Source: Enterobacillus tribolii
GTDB taxonomy: Bacteria; Pseudomonadota; Gammaproteobacteria; Enterobacterales; Enterobacteriaceae
Direction of reading: 5' to 3'
Assembly (NCBI RefSeq): GCF_003363015.1
Contig: NZ_QRAP01000013.1
Span: 1 to 64,000, forward strand
Length of the DNA stretch: 64,000 nt
Positions 19,728-30,889 of this stretch are shown piece after piece. How positions within the stretch are numbered: the stretch's first letter is position 1; the number at the start of each line of letters is the position of its first letter. The notes beneath the pieces were generated by a model, which saw only the letters and a list, made by a program, of their open reading frames with translations, had not been told where the DNA came from and ran no database searches. The position numbers and the translations under genes are program-made.

Positions 19728-21089
19728 TCACCGGCCGGGGAATCCCGGCGGCATCATGCCCTTCATTCCGCGCATCATTTTTGCCAGTCCGCCCTTTTTC
19801 ATCTTCTTCATCATGCGCTGCATGTCGTCAAATTGCTTGAGCAGGCGGTTCACATCCTGAACCTGAACGCCGGAGCCGAGCGCGATGCGCCGTTTACGCG
19901 ATCCCTTGATAATCTCCGGGCTGGCGCGCTCTTTCAGCGTCATGGAGCTGATAATCGCCTCCATGCGTACCAGAATCTTGTCGTCCATCTGGGACTTCAC
20001 GTTGTCCGGCAGTTGGCCCATGCCGGGAAGTTTTCCCATCATGCTGGCCATACCGCCCATATTGCGCATTTGCTTCAGTTGGTCCATGAAGTCGCTCAGA
20101 TCAAAGCCATCGCCTTTTTTCAGCTTTTGCGCCAGTTTCTCCGCCTGGTCGCGGTCAACTTTGCTTTCGATGTCTTCAATCAGCGAAAGCACGTCGCCCA
20201 TACCGAGAATGCGCGAAGCGACGCGATCCGGATAGAACGGCTCCAGCGCCTCGGTTTTCTCGCCGACACCGAGGAATTTAATCGGCTTACCGGTAATATG
20301 ACGGATGGAAAGCGCCGCACCGCCGCGCGCATCGCCGTCAACCTTGGTCAGCACCACGCCGGTAAGCGGCAGCGCTTCGTTAAACGCCTTCGCCGTATTG
20401 GCCGCGTCCTGGCCGGTCATGGCATCGACCACAAACAGCGTTTCCACCGGGTTAATCGCCGCATGGACCTGCTTGATCTCGTCCATCATCGCTTCGTCAA
20501 CGTGCAAACGACCGGCGGTATCGACGATCAGAACGTCATAAAACTTCTGTTTGGCATGCTGCAAGGCACGGCTGACGATATCAACCGGTTTTTCCTGAAC
20601 GTCAGACGGGAAAAAGTCTACGCCGACGCTCCCTGCCAGGGTTTCCAGCTGTTTAATCGCCGCCGGGCGATAAACGTCGGCGGACACCACCAGCACTTTT
20701 TTCTTCTGTTTTTCTTTCAGGAATTTACCCAGCTTGCCGACGCTGGTCGTTTTACCCGCTCCCTGCAGGCCCGCCATCAGCACTACCGCCGGCGGCTGAG
20801 CGGCCAGGTTCAGTTCCGTGTTCACTTCCCCCATCGCGGAGGTCAGCTCATGGCGGACGATTTTGACGAACTCCTGACCCGGCGTCAGGCTTTTATTGAC
20901 TTCGTGCCCCACCGCGCTTTCTTTCACGCGGTTGATGAATTCGCGCACCACGGGCAGGGCGACGTCCGCCTCCAGCAGCGCCATGCGCACTTCACGCAGG
21001 GTATCTTTAATGTTGTCTTCGGTCAGCCGCCCCCGGCCGCTGATGTTGCGTAACGTGCGCGACAAGCGATCGCTTAAATTTTCAAACAT
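19728..21089 (-). CDS. ffh: Signal recognition particle protein Ffh
   Basis: GTPase that with 4.5S RNA recognises signal sequences of inner membrane proteins and docks with FtsY. N and G domains carry P-loop GLQGAGKTT, DTAGRLH and TKVDGDARGG. The C-terminal M domain (about 300-453) is methionine-rich, with many MxxMMxKM runs forming the signal-binding groove. The 453 aa length matches E. coli. Divergent from ypjD. Confidence 0.99.
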   Translation of the reverse strand: MFENLSDRLSRTLRNISGRGRLTEDNIKDTLREVRMALLEADVALPVVREFINRVKESAVGHEVNKSLTPGQEFVKIVRHELTSAMGEVNTELNLAAQPPAVVLMAGLQGAGKTTSVGKLGKFLKEKQKKKVLVVSADVYRPAAIKQLETLAGSVGVDFFPSDVQEKPVDIVSRALQHAKQKFYDVLIVDTAGRLHVDEAMMDEIKQVHAAINPVETLFVVDAMTGQDAANTAKAFNEALPLTGVVLTKVDGDARGGAALSIRHITGKPIKFLGVGEKTEALEPFYPDRVASRILGMGDVLSLIEDIESKVDRDQAEKLAQKLKKGDGFDLSDFMDQLKQMRNMGGMASMMGKLPGMGQLPDNVKSQMDDKILVRMEAIISSMTLKERASPEIIKGSRKRRIALGSGVQVQDVNRLLKQFDDMQRMMKKMKKGGLAKMMRGMKGMMPPGFPGR

Positions 21090-21306
21090 GGTTTTCGCTC
21101 AACATGGATATCTATCAACATGGACAGTGGCCCGGCGCACCCACAGGAGCTTCCCGGCTTAGACAAATAATCTGGCGGCGAGTATAACACGAAGCCGCCC
21201 TCTTTCTCCCCTGACGTAGCAGGTCAATGCAGATTGGTTGGAGCATCACGCCGCTGGCGGTATACTGCTAACCTCATTTACTTATTCAAGCGACGGCCGA
21301 CTCGAT

Positions 21307-22098
21307 ATGCCTGCATTCGCCATACTGTCCATGATTGCCTATTTACTCAGCCTGGGGCTTATTATCCCCAGTCTGGCACGCAACCACCGCGCTTATCGCC
21401 GGCTGGCGCTGTTTTTTGCCGTCATCGCCCTGACAAGCCACGCGGTCGCACTGCAGCAACGGATATTTGACGTCAGCACCGGGCAAAACCTCAGCCTGCT
21501 GAATATGGGCTCCATCGTCAGCCTGATCATCTGCGCCGTCATGACCATCGTGGCTTCGCGCGATCGCGGCTGGTTCCTGCTGCCGATTGTGTACAGCTTT
21601 GCGCTGATCAACCTGGCATTCGCCAGCTTTGTTCCCGGTGAGTTTATTACCCACCTGGAAGCCACGCCGTCGCTGCTGTTCCACATCGGGCTGGCGCTGT
21701 TCTCCTACGCCACGCTGATTATCGCCGCGCTGTACGCCCTGCAACTGGCCTGGCTGGACTACCTGCTGAAGAATAAGAAGCTGACCTTCACCGCGGAGAT
21801 GCCGCCCCTGATGACCATTGAGCGTAAGATGTTCCATATTACGCAGGTCGGCGTGGTGCTCCTGACCCTGACGCTGTGTACCGGGCTGCTTTACATGGAC
21901 AACCTGTTCAGTAAAGAGAACGTACACAAGGCGATTCTGTCCATCCTGGCCTGGTTTGTTTATATCGTTCTGCTGTGGGGCCACTACCGTGAAGGCTGGC
22001 GGGGCCGCCGCGTGGTGTGGTTCAGCTTCGCCGGCGCTTTTCTGCTGACGCTGGCCTATTTCGGCAGCCGCCTGTTGCAGGAAATCACCCTGCGTTGA
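21307..22098 (+). CDS. ypjD: Inner membrane protein YpjD (CcsA/HemX-like)
   Basis: A 263 aa polytopic protein with eight hydrophobic helices and the cytochrome c assembly (CcsA/HemX) fold. HLEATPSLLFHIGLALFSYATL and WGHYREGWRGRR hold the conserved His residues. The start at 21307 (MPAFAILS) matches E. coli in length; the earlier in-frame start reads through likely promoter DNA. It lies between ffh and corB as in E. coli. Function is poorly known; a role beside CorB in Mg handling has been suggested from gene context. Confidence 0.9.
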   Translation: MPAFAILSMIAYLLSLGLIIPSLARNHRAYRRLALFFAVIALTSHAVALQQRIFDVSTGQNLSLLNMGSIVSLIICAVMTIVASRDRGWFLLPIVYSFALINLAFASFVPGEFITHLEATPSLLFHIGLALFSYATLIIAALYALQLAWLDYLLKNKKLTFTAEMPPLMTIERKMFHITQVGVVLLTLTLCTGLLYMDNLFSKENVHKAILSILAWFVYIVLLWGHYREGWRGRRVVWFSFAGAFLLTLAYFGSRLLQEITLR

Positions 22099-22167
22099 TT
22101 TTTTCTTGCGCCGGCGCGGTTCCCCCACCATGATGAAAGGAGCGTCGGCCACCAAAAGGAAGCTTCC

Positions 22168-23442
22168 GTGGAGCATGTCTCTACCACGACATTAATTACC
22201 ATACTGATCGTTATGATCATTGTATCGGCTTACTTTTCCGCCTCCGAAACGGGCATGATGACGCTCAACCGTTATCGTCTCCGTCACCTCGCCAAACAGG
22301 GCAACCGCGCCGCCCGCCGGGTGGAAAAACTGCTTAAACGCCCTGACCGCCTAATAAGCCTGGTGCTGATCGGCAATAACCTGGTGAATATCCTCGCCTC
22401 AGCGCTGGCGACCATCGTCGGCATCCGTCTGTACGGTAACGCCGGCGTGGCGCTCGCCACCGGTATTCTGACGTTTATCGTCCTGGTCTTCGCCGAAGTG
22501 CTGCCGAAAACGTTCGCGGCGCTGTATCCCGAGCGGGTGGCGTTCCCCAGCAGCATCATGTTGTTGCCGTTGCAGAAAATCATGATGCCGCTGGTGTGGC
22601 TGCTGAACGGCATCACCAACATATTGCTGCGCATGTTCGGCATTCGTTCCAACGTGCGCCCCAGCGACGCCGTCAGCAAAGAAGAGCTGCGCACTATCGT
22701 CAATGAATCCCAGTCACAGATTTCACGCCGCAATCAGGACATGCTGATCTCAGTGCTCGACCTGGAAAAAGTTAACGTTGATGACATCATGGTGCCGCGT
22801 AATGAAATCGTCGGCATTGATATCAATGATGACTGGAAGTCCATCCTGCGCCAGCTGACGCATTCTCCCCACGGGCGCATCGTGCTCTACCGTGACTCGC
22901 TCGACGATATTATCGGTATGCTGCGCGTGCGCGAAGCGTACCGGCTGATGATTGAGAAAAAAGAGTTTAATAAAGAAAACCTGATTCGCGCAGCGGATGA
23001 GATTTATTACATTCCGGAAAGTACCCACCTGAGCGTGCAATTACTGAAATTCCAGCGCAATAAAGAAAAAGTGGGCATTGTGGTGGATGAATACGGTGAT
23101 ATCAAAGGGCTGATATCCGTTGAGGATATTCTGGAGGAAATCGTTGGCGATTTTACGACGTCGATGTCTCCTTCCCTGGCGGAAGAAGTGTTGCCGCAGA
23201 GCGATGGTTCCGTCCTGGTTGACGGAACGGCTAACATCCGTGAGCTGAACAAGGCGTTCAACTGGAATCTGCCTTCTGATGGCCCGCGCACAATAAACGG
23301 GCTGCTGCTGGAAGAGCTGGAGGATATCCCGTTACCGGATACCCGAGTAACGATCGGGCACTACAATATCGATATTCTGGACGTACAGGATAATATGATC
23401 CGGCAGGTAAAAGTAACGACGGCGCTGGCGCCTCATCAATGA
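22168..23442 (+). CDS. corB: CNNM-family transporter CorB (YfjD)
   Basis: Membrane protein of 424 aa with an N-terminal DUF21/CNNM membrane domain (about 1-190, SASETGMMTLNRYRL), a CBS pair (about 205-330, DIMVPRNEIVGID) and a C-terminal CorC_HlyC domain. In Salmonella CorB affects Mg2+/Co2+ resistance and efflux, and structural work supports Mg2+ transport by this family. It starts with GTG behind AAAGGAAGC. Confidence 0.93.
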   Translation: MEHVSTTTLITILIVMIIVSAYFSASETGMMTLNRYRLRHLAKQGNRAARRVEKLLKRPDRLISLVLIGNNLVNILASALATIVGIRLYGNAGVALATGILTFIVLVFAEVLPKTFAALYPERVAFPSSIMLLPLQKIMMPLVWLLNGITNILLRMFGIRSNVRPSDAVSKEELRTIVNESQSQISRRNQDMLISVLDLEKVNVDDIMVPRNEIVGIDINDDWKSILRQLTHSPHGRIVLYRDSLDDIIGMLRVREAYRLMIEKKEFNKENLIRAADEIYYIPESTHLSVQLLKFQRNKEKVGIVVDEYGDIKGLISVEDILEEIVGDFTTSMSPSLAEEVLPQSDGSVLVDGTANIRELNKAFNWNLPSDGPRTINGLLLEELEDIPLPDTRVTIGHYNIDILDVQDNMIRQVKVTTALAPHQ

Positions 23443-23455
23443 TTCAACAACGGTA

Positions 23456-23482
23456 CATCGGGGGGAATAACCGCCCCCGATG
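23456..23482. terminator. Hairpin between corB and the O-polysaccharide locus
   Basis: Inverted repeat CATCGGGGG...CCCCCGATG lies 14 bp after corB and 12 bp before the converging gene end. It has no T-run, so it may act in either direction but weakly. Confidence 0.5.
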
Positions 23483-23493
23483 CGATTCGCCGA

Positions 23494-24945
23494 TTAAAAC
23501 CACTTTCTCTTTTTGCCGCTGGTCAGGCTTTCCCGCAGTTCTCTCATTCGCGCTTCCATTTGTTCATCCTTGAGGTTCAGCGCTGAATGCAGGCGTTCAC
23601 TCTCCATCCGGGCATTGGAAAGATCGTTTGCCAATGAAATTAATTGCGCCTGATGTTGCTCCAGCCCGGCTTTCATCCGCGCAATTTCATTTTCTTTCTG
23701 CTCAAGCTCACTGTCTTTCTGTTCAATTTCCTGCTGTTTTTGCTGAACCTGCGCTTCAAGGTCGGCGATACGCTGTTCGCTTTCATGACGCAGTTGGGCA
23801 ATTTGGGCAGCCTGTTCCGCACGCATTCCGTCCAGCCGTTCAATGTTTCCGTTAAGCCCTTCGAAATCAAATATGGCTAATTTGGCACGCCGGGACTCAT
23901 ATTCCAGACGCCCCTGAAGATCGAGCACAATGGGCAAAAATATTTCCGAAACATCGGACAGGGCAGAATCAATACCATAGTCAGGATCGAATTGCGCGAT
24001 GCTCTGTTCAATCTTACGCTCTATAGCCGCATAGTCCGCAGGCGCGACCCAATAGCTGTCTAACAAAAAAGCAATCAGCTTTTTCTGCCAGCTATCCATG
24101 TGACGGGGAGCCTGGCTAAAAATAGCGTCGATATCTTCCAGTGAAGTAATGGCATTGGCGGCCTCAAACCACTCGCTTTTGCCCGACGCATAAACCGCCG
24201 CGCCGTCAATCAACGCCTCAATACCCACTCCGGAATTTACCGTCATCACGGCCCTGGCATGCTCAATTAACGTATGGACATTAAGGTTAACGACCCTGAC
24301 CTGCGGGTTATCTTCCGCCAGTTGCTGAAGTGTTTTCTCCACGGCAACGGACGAGCAAAACGGATGGCGTTTCACCAACAGCGTGATACCGGTTCGGCGG
24401 GCTGCTTCTGCCGCCCGTTTCAGCATATCCAGCATATTGAAGGGGCTGAACTGGCTGACGGGATCATTAGAAACCTGAAGGGGGAAAAAGATATATTCAG
24501 CCGGCAAATCTACATTCTGTTCATCCGGCTGCGGATATTTTGATATCCGTTTTTCTTTAAACTGCTGGCGATATTTCTCGATCACCTGCTCAGCATGCTC
24601 ATCACTGACGTCGGAGATATCCTGCCACGCACGCGGTTGATCAGCGATTTCTGCCCAACCGGAATAACCATAACGGTCAATACTGAAAAGCGGCGTTACC
24701 GGTGCTTCCTTCAGGTGCCAGACATTCTTCTCTTTGCCAAACGAGTGATAGGAGAAAACCAACGCGCCCTTCTCCGGTTTACGGGCCGCGCTGTCGGCAC
24801 CAAACGGTACTTTTATCAGATGCAGCGGAACGTTAAACTTGCTAAGTTGAATCAGGAAATTGGCGAAAAAAGCCCGGTTTTTCTCTCCGTCTACCGGATT
24901 ATCAAACCAGGAAACGGGTACCTCTACCACTATCTTTTTTAGCAT
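23494..24945 (-). CDS. KpsC/KpsS-like (beta-Kdo transferase type) protein with C-terminal coiled coil
   Basis: A 483 aa protein. Residues about 1-330 resemble capsule synthesis proteins of the KpsC/KpsS/GT99 kind, with YIFFPLQVSND (151-161), VKRHPF (191-196) and TVNSGVGIEALIDGAAVYASG (235-255). Residues about 370-473 form a long charged heptad coiled coil, ending KKRKWF. Known relatives add a terminal beta-Kdo to lipid-linked glycans, and coiled coils in WbdD and WbbB set O-chain length. It is the last gene of this O-polysaccharide locus. Alternative GTG start at 25020 adds 25 residues. Activity is inference. Confidence 0.7.
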   Translation of the reverse strand: MLKKIVVEVPVSWFDNPVDGEKNRAFFANFLIQLSKFNVPLHLIKVPFGADSAARKPEKGALVFSYHSFGKEKNVWHLKEAPVTPLFSIDRYGYSGWAEIADQPRAWQDISDVSDEHAEQVIEKYRQQFKEKRISKYPQPDEQNVDLPAEYIFFPLQVSNDPVSQFSPFNMLDMLKRAAEAARRTGITLLVKRHPFCSSVAVEKTLQQLAEDNPQVRVVNLNVHTLIEHARAVMTVNSGVGIEALIDGAAVYASGKSEWFEAANAITSLEDIDAIFSQAPRHMDSWQKKLIAFLLDSYWVAPADYAAIERKIEQSIAQFDPDYGIDSALSDVSEIFLPIVLDLQGRLEYESRRAKLAIFDFEGLNGNIERLDGMRAEQAAQIAQLRHESEQRIADLEAQVQQKQQEIEQKDSELEQKENEIARMKAGLEQHQAQLISLANDLSNARMESERLHSALNLKDEQMEARMRELRESLTSGKKRKWF

Positions 24946-25119
24946 ACCTATCTCATACTGTTCTATTAATGCACCATTATTCCACAGGATAGCTGACTGA
25001 GTGATGCCATCCGTTTTCACCTGCCCCTCAGCCGCCGCGCCGCACGTTCCTAGTGCCTGGCAAAATATCCGTCGCTATGAATTAAACGTCACTATAAATA
25101 ATAATAGCCATGTCACCGG

Positions 25120-27170
<2,051 letters not shown>

Positions 27171-27182
27171 TTATCGCTTACG

Positions 27183-29078
27183 TTAACCTAAAATCACACG
27201 GCGGACTTTGTAATAGTATTTCGTTAACTGATTACGTCGGGCAGTTCCCTGAGGCGCAACGCGATTCAGATACGGCATAAGACGTCTCTTGATTTTTGTT
27301 TGCAGCAGCACAGGGGCATGATGAGCTTCTGCGGCAGGCGCGCCGGCCGGAACCACAGGATTAAGGCGCAGATAAACGTCCCTCTGCCACGGCGTATTGC
27401 TGATGTATTTCATAAAGTTTTCGAAGAAATCCACCTTGGTCGTATTCCAGGGTTTATTTTCTCCGGCATAGTGAATCATCTTAGGCTGACAGCGCGCCTC
27501 AAGAAACGCCATATAGGTAGAAAACTTCAGGTTCGGGAAGAAGTCATCCGTATTACCGTTGCCGTGATAAACATTCCACGCCAACGGCAGATAATGGACG
27601 CGATCGTAGAACACTTTGTTCATGATATCCTGATCGAGGAACCAGTATTTCTTTTCCTTCATCGCGAACATCAGTTTTTCAAACGTGCCTTCCATGTTCA
27701 TCTGGTGAATGTTAAAGACGATAATCCCGGCCTGAAAATAGGCATCAGGATTAGTCATTCCCAGTGATTTTTGCAGGTATTCCGCTGACGGCATCACGCC
27801 ATCGGAAGAGTCGGACATCGCACCAAATTTAACGAAGCCTTCCATAACGATATCTTTTACCGCAGCAACCAGATTGTTGCCGATATCAGTATGCATCAGT
27901 TCGGCGACGTCGCTTTCCACCACGGTATCCGCATCGATAAACACCACTTTGTCATACCCGCGGAACAAACGGGGAATGAACAAACGGGCGTAGGTCGCGG
28001 CGCTAAAATGTGCGCGGGTGAACACCTCTTTAATTTCAGAGAACGCATTCACATCAAAGAAACGTAGCTTGATATTTTCCCGGCCGGCAACCTGCATATT
28101 CAAACGCTGCTTGCTTAACGCCGAAACATTGTTCTCCAACACCACGATGTCATAGTTATGCTCCGGGGTGCCATTGGCAACGACAGAATTCAGTAACGCA
28201 CCGCCGCTCAGGGCATAGTTGTCATCAAAACAGATGACGATCGGCACGTTATTCTTTTCGAAAGCGGGAGACAGGGAACCGTTGAACGTCTCCTGCATAA
28301 TGAACGTACGTTGCAGTTCCTTGAGCCGGTAGTGATTGTTTTCCTGCTGATGAATCAGGTAGATATTGAACAGCCGCTCAGAAATATGCCCGACGACGCG
28401 TTTCTCTTGTGCATTATAGTTATTGAACGCGATGCGATCTTCCAGCTTATCCAGAATAGAGAAAAGCCACTCTGAGTAATGCTCAAAAATGTCACGACGC
28501 ATCACATACATGTTCGTATAGTAACCGTCAACGGCATGGTTAAACTGCTCGGCGGCCGGCATATACTCAGGATACATTTCATCCAGCACATCGAGCGCCG
28601 CCTGGTAATCCTTGATATGCAACGCCTCGCCGCGCTCATAGTGGTCATAGTTATTTTTGCTGTTTGCCGCCGTTACCGCCCATTTTTTAGGTACGATAAT
28701 ATCTGCATCTTGCAAGCAGCGGGCAATGCTCTGATCGTCTAAGCCAAACTGTGCTTCATAGCCATCGTTTAACACCGGGTAATTAACGACGCCCCAGTTA
28801 TCTTCCGGAAAAGATTGGTTCTCTGAAAAGTTCAGGTGACGACGATAATGCATGAAACCGACAAAATCTGCTGGTTGTTCATTCTTCCACACCCAATAAT
28901 GCGCCGTGAGCTCACAATAAAACGGGTTTTTAAAGGAAATATTGTCGCCGGTATCATCGCCGATGCAGCCAATTTCATTATAACTGTTGGCCTTGCCAAC
29001 GTGCAGAGGATGCACCAAGTCAGCGCTCAAAAAGGCGCTGGGCTTATGGTGACAAGTATAGATTTTAATACTTTTCAT
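27183..29078 (-). CDS. wbbM: Dual-domain galactosyltransferase, WbbM-like (DUF4422/GT111 + GT8)
   Basis: A 631 aa protein with two transferase modules. Residues about 1-250 are DUF4422 (IYTCHHKP, GFMHYRRHL), classed as GT111 Galf transferase in Klebsiella WbbM. About 275-540 are GT8 with metal motif D382-A-D384 (FIDADT). Klebsiella WbbM polymerises galactan I by alternating Galf and Galp addition, so the same disaccharide polymer is likely here. The C-terminal tail is basic, suggesting membrane contact. The start at 29078 follows TTGGAA; an upstream in-frame start adds 11 residues. Confidence 0.85.
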   Translation of the reverse strand: MKSIKIYTCHHKPSAFLSADLVHPLHVGKANSYNEIGCIGDDTGDNISFKNPFYCELTAHYWVWKNEQPADFVGFMHYRRHLNFSENQSFPEDNWGVVNYPVLNDGYEAQFGLDDQSIARCLQDADIIVPKKWAVTAANSKNNYDHYERGEALHIKDYQAALDVLDEMYPEYMPAAEQFNHAVDGYYTNMYVMRRDIFEHYSEWLFSILDKLEDRIAFNNYNAQEKRVVGHISERLFNIYLIHQQENNHYRLKELQRTFIMQETFNGSLSPAFEKNNVPIVICFDDNYALSGGALLNSVVANGTPEHNYDIVVLENNVSALSKQRLNMQVAGRENIKLRFFDVNAFSEIKEVFTRAHFSAATYARLFIPRLFRGYDKVVFIDADTVVESDVAELMHTDIGNNLVAAVKDIVMEGFVKFGAMSDSSDGVMPSAEYLQKSLGMTNPDAYFQAGIIVFNIHQMNMEGTFEKLMFAMKEKKYWFLDQDIMNKVFYDRVHYLPLAWNVYHGNGNTDDFFPNLKFSTYMAFLEARCQPKMIHYAGENKPWNTTKVDFFENFMKYISNTPWQRDVYLRLNPVVPAGAPAAEAHHAPVLLQTKIKRRLMPYLNRVAPQGTARRNQLTKYYYKVRRVILG

Positions 29079-29179
29079 TAATCTATTCCAAAAATAATAA
29101 TGACAGGCCACATAGCCATTGATTTATAACAATCTGCTAATCCGTTGAATAGCAGCGCATTCCTTTGCAAGTCTTACTC

Positions 29180-29926
29180 TTAGGATGAAAGCATGGCGGC
29201 TTTGTATTGCGCGATGACCGTCTCAGCATCACCCGTAGCTTTCAATTTGTGATTCTCAATCCAAATCACTTTGTCGCATATTTTTGCAATATCAGACATG
29301 TTATGGCTGACAAACAAAATCGTAACGCCTTTGGCCTTAAAATCATTGATTGTATTAATGCACTTCTTTTGGAAGGAAATATCCCCTACCGCCAGAACTT
29401 CATCAATAATCAAGATATCAGGATCAACCTGGCTGATAACTGAAAAGCCTAGTTTTGCCAGCATACCGCTTGAATAAACCCGGATAGGCTCATCAATAAA
29501 CTCGCCTAACTCGGAGAATTCGATAATTTTATCCAAACGGGCATTAACTTCCTTACGCCTTAACCCCAGCAACGTCGCGTTGAGTTTGATATTTTCACGC
29601 CCCGTGAGTTCAGGGTGAAATCCACCGCCCAACTCCAGCATAGAGGCAACCCGGCCTTCAACGCTGACGCTTCCCTTACTCGGCTTCAAAACCCCGGCAA
29701 CCAAGCCCAGCGAGGTACTTTTACCGGCGCCGTTACGGCCGATTAAGGCAACGGCCTCACCTTTATTAACGCTGAAAGAAATATCCTCTATCGCAAGGTA
29801 CTTGCGCCCACGCAACAAACTCAATGCCCGCCGGGGGTGGAATATCAGATCTTTAACGCCTGACCCGATGTGATGGTAGAGCGGATATTCTTTCGTCACA
29901 CCGCGAAATTCAATGACTGCACTCAT
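29180..29926 (-). CDS. wzt: O-antigen ABC transporter ATPase Wzt (short form)
   Basis: Nucleotide-binding subunit of the lipid-linked O-chain exporter. It has Walker A GRNGAGKST, signature YSSGMLAKLGFS and Walker B ILIIDEVLAVGD. At 248 aa it ends after the ATPase domain and lacks the carbohydrate-binding C-terminal domain used by exporters that read a terminal cap (E. coli O8/O9a). That matches galactan I Wzt. Its start overlaps the wzm stop by one base (TAATG). Confidence 0.94.
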   Translation of the reverse strand: MSAVIEFRGVTKEYPLYHHIGSGVKDLIFHPRRALSLLRGRKYLAIEDISFSVNKGEAVALIGRNGAGKSTSLGLVAGVLKPSKGSVSVEGRVASMLELGGGFHPELTGRENIKLNATLLGLRRKEVNARLDKIIEFSELGEFIDEPIRVYSSGMLAKLGFSVISQVDPDILIIDEVLAVGDISFQKKCINTINDFKAKGVTILFVSHNMSDIAKICDKVIWIENHKLKATGDAETVIAQYKAAMLSS

Positions 29927-30708
29927 TACAAAATCTCAGCAAAACGATATTTAAGTTTATTGAACGTCCACATGCCTATCAACAGAACAAAAACACCTGA
30001 TGAATAAAGAAAGGTAATACGCTCATACTCTACGTTTCCGTTCATGAACAGATCCCGCCAGCTCAGGATCATGCTGGCCAGCGGGTTATAATCCACCATC
30101 CACGAGAAATTAGCGGGTATCATGTCCGCACCATAAAGAATCGGGGTGCAGTAGAACATCAGCAATATTCCCAGGCTAATAAACCTTTCGAGATCCCTGA
30201 AAAACAGGTTCAACGTAGAAAACAGCAGCGCCAGGCCAAAGGTAATAATGATTTGTCCCCCGGCAATAAGCGGGATACCCCATAGCCATGACCATGAAGG
30301 AGACATGCCATAAACATAGAGAAAAACGATGATGACGGGAATGGTACACACGAAGTGCAACCCCTCCATCATAACGTTACTCAGAGGGATTACCGAGCGG
30401 GGAAAAACAGTTTTCTTAATAATCTGCGCATTGGCAATAAAGGAAAACAGCGAGTTCGTCGCCGAACTTGCAAACCACTGCCACGGAAATAATCCGGTAA
30501 TCAGGAAGACCGTATAGTTGGGAATTTGTACCCGCATGACCAACTTAAAAATAAAGTAGTAGATCATTGCGAAAAGCAGTGGATTGGCGATGGACCAAAG
30601 ATAGCCAAGAAAACTACTTTTATAACGAACTTTTAAGTCCTTTTCCGTTATAACAAACACCAAGTCAAACAAATAGCCTAAATTTAACTTCATATTATTG
30701 CTCAACAT
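29926..30708 (-). CDS. wzm: O-antigen ABC transporter permease Wzm
   Basis: A 260 aa ABC-2 permease with six hydrophobic helices that with Wzt moves undecaprenyl-linked polysaccharide to the periplasm. The N-terminal KDLKVRYKSSFLGYLW amphipathic segment and the helices resemble Klebsiella Wzm closely. The ATG at 30708 is used here; an internal ATG at 30693 (MKLNLGYL) is possible. Confidence 0.94.
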   Translation of the reverse strand: MLSNNMKLNLGYLFDLVFVITEKDLKVRYKSSFLGYLWSIANPLLFAMIYYFIFKLVMRVQIPNYTVFLITGLFPWQWFASSATNSLFSFIANAQIIKKTVFPRSVIPLSNVMMEGLHFVCTIPVIIVFLYVYGMSPSWSWLWGIPLIAGGQIIITFGLALLFSTLNLFFRDLERFISLGILLMFYCTPILYGADMIPANFSWMVDYNPLASMILSWRDLFMNGNVEYERITFLYSSGVFVLLIGMWTFNKLKYRFAEIL

Positions 30709-30889
30709 GCCATATCAAATATAAATTGCTGGTATATCACTGTGATACGTCAAGCGTATCTCGCCGGGAATTATCCAGATAGTGATAAATCCTATGAGCA
30801 ACAAAAAAGATCGCCATAAATCCAACGGCGATACAGAGTCGCTCGAAAATAACCAACGCTAACTATTGTGATAGTAAAAAGGGGAAGCC

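Noticed and set aside
19833-21053. 406-codon frame antisense to ffh
   Set aside because: Shadow of ffh; no family features.
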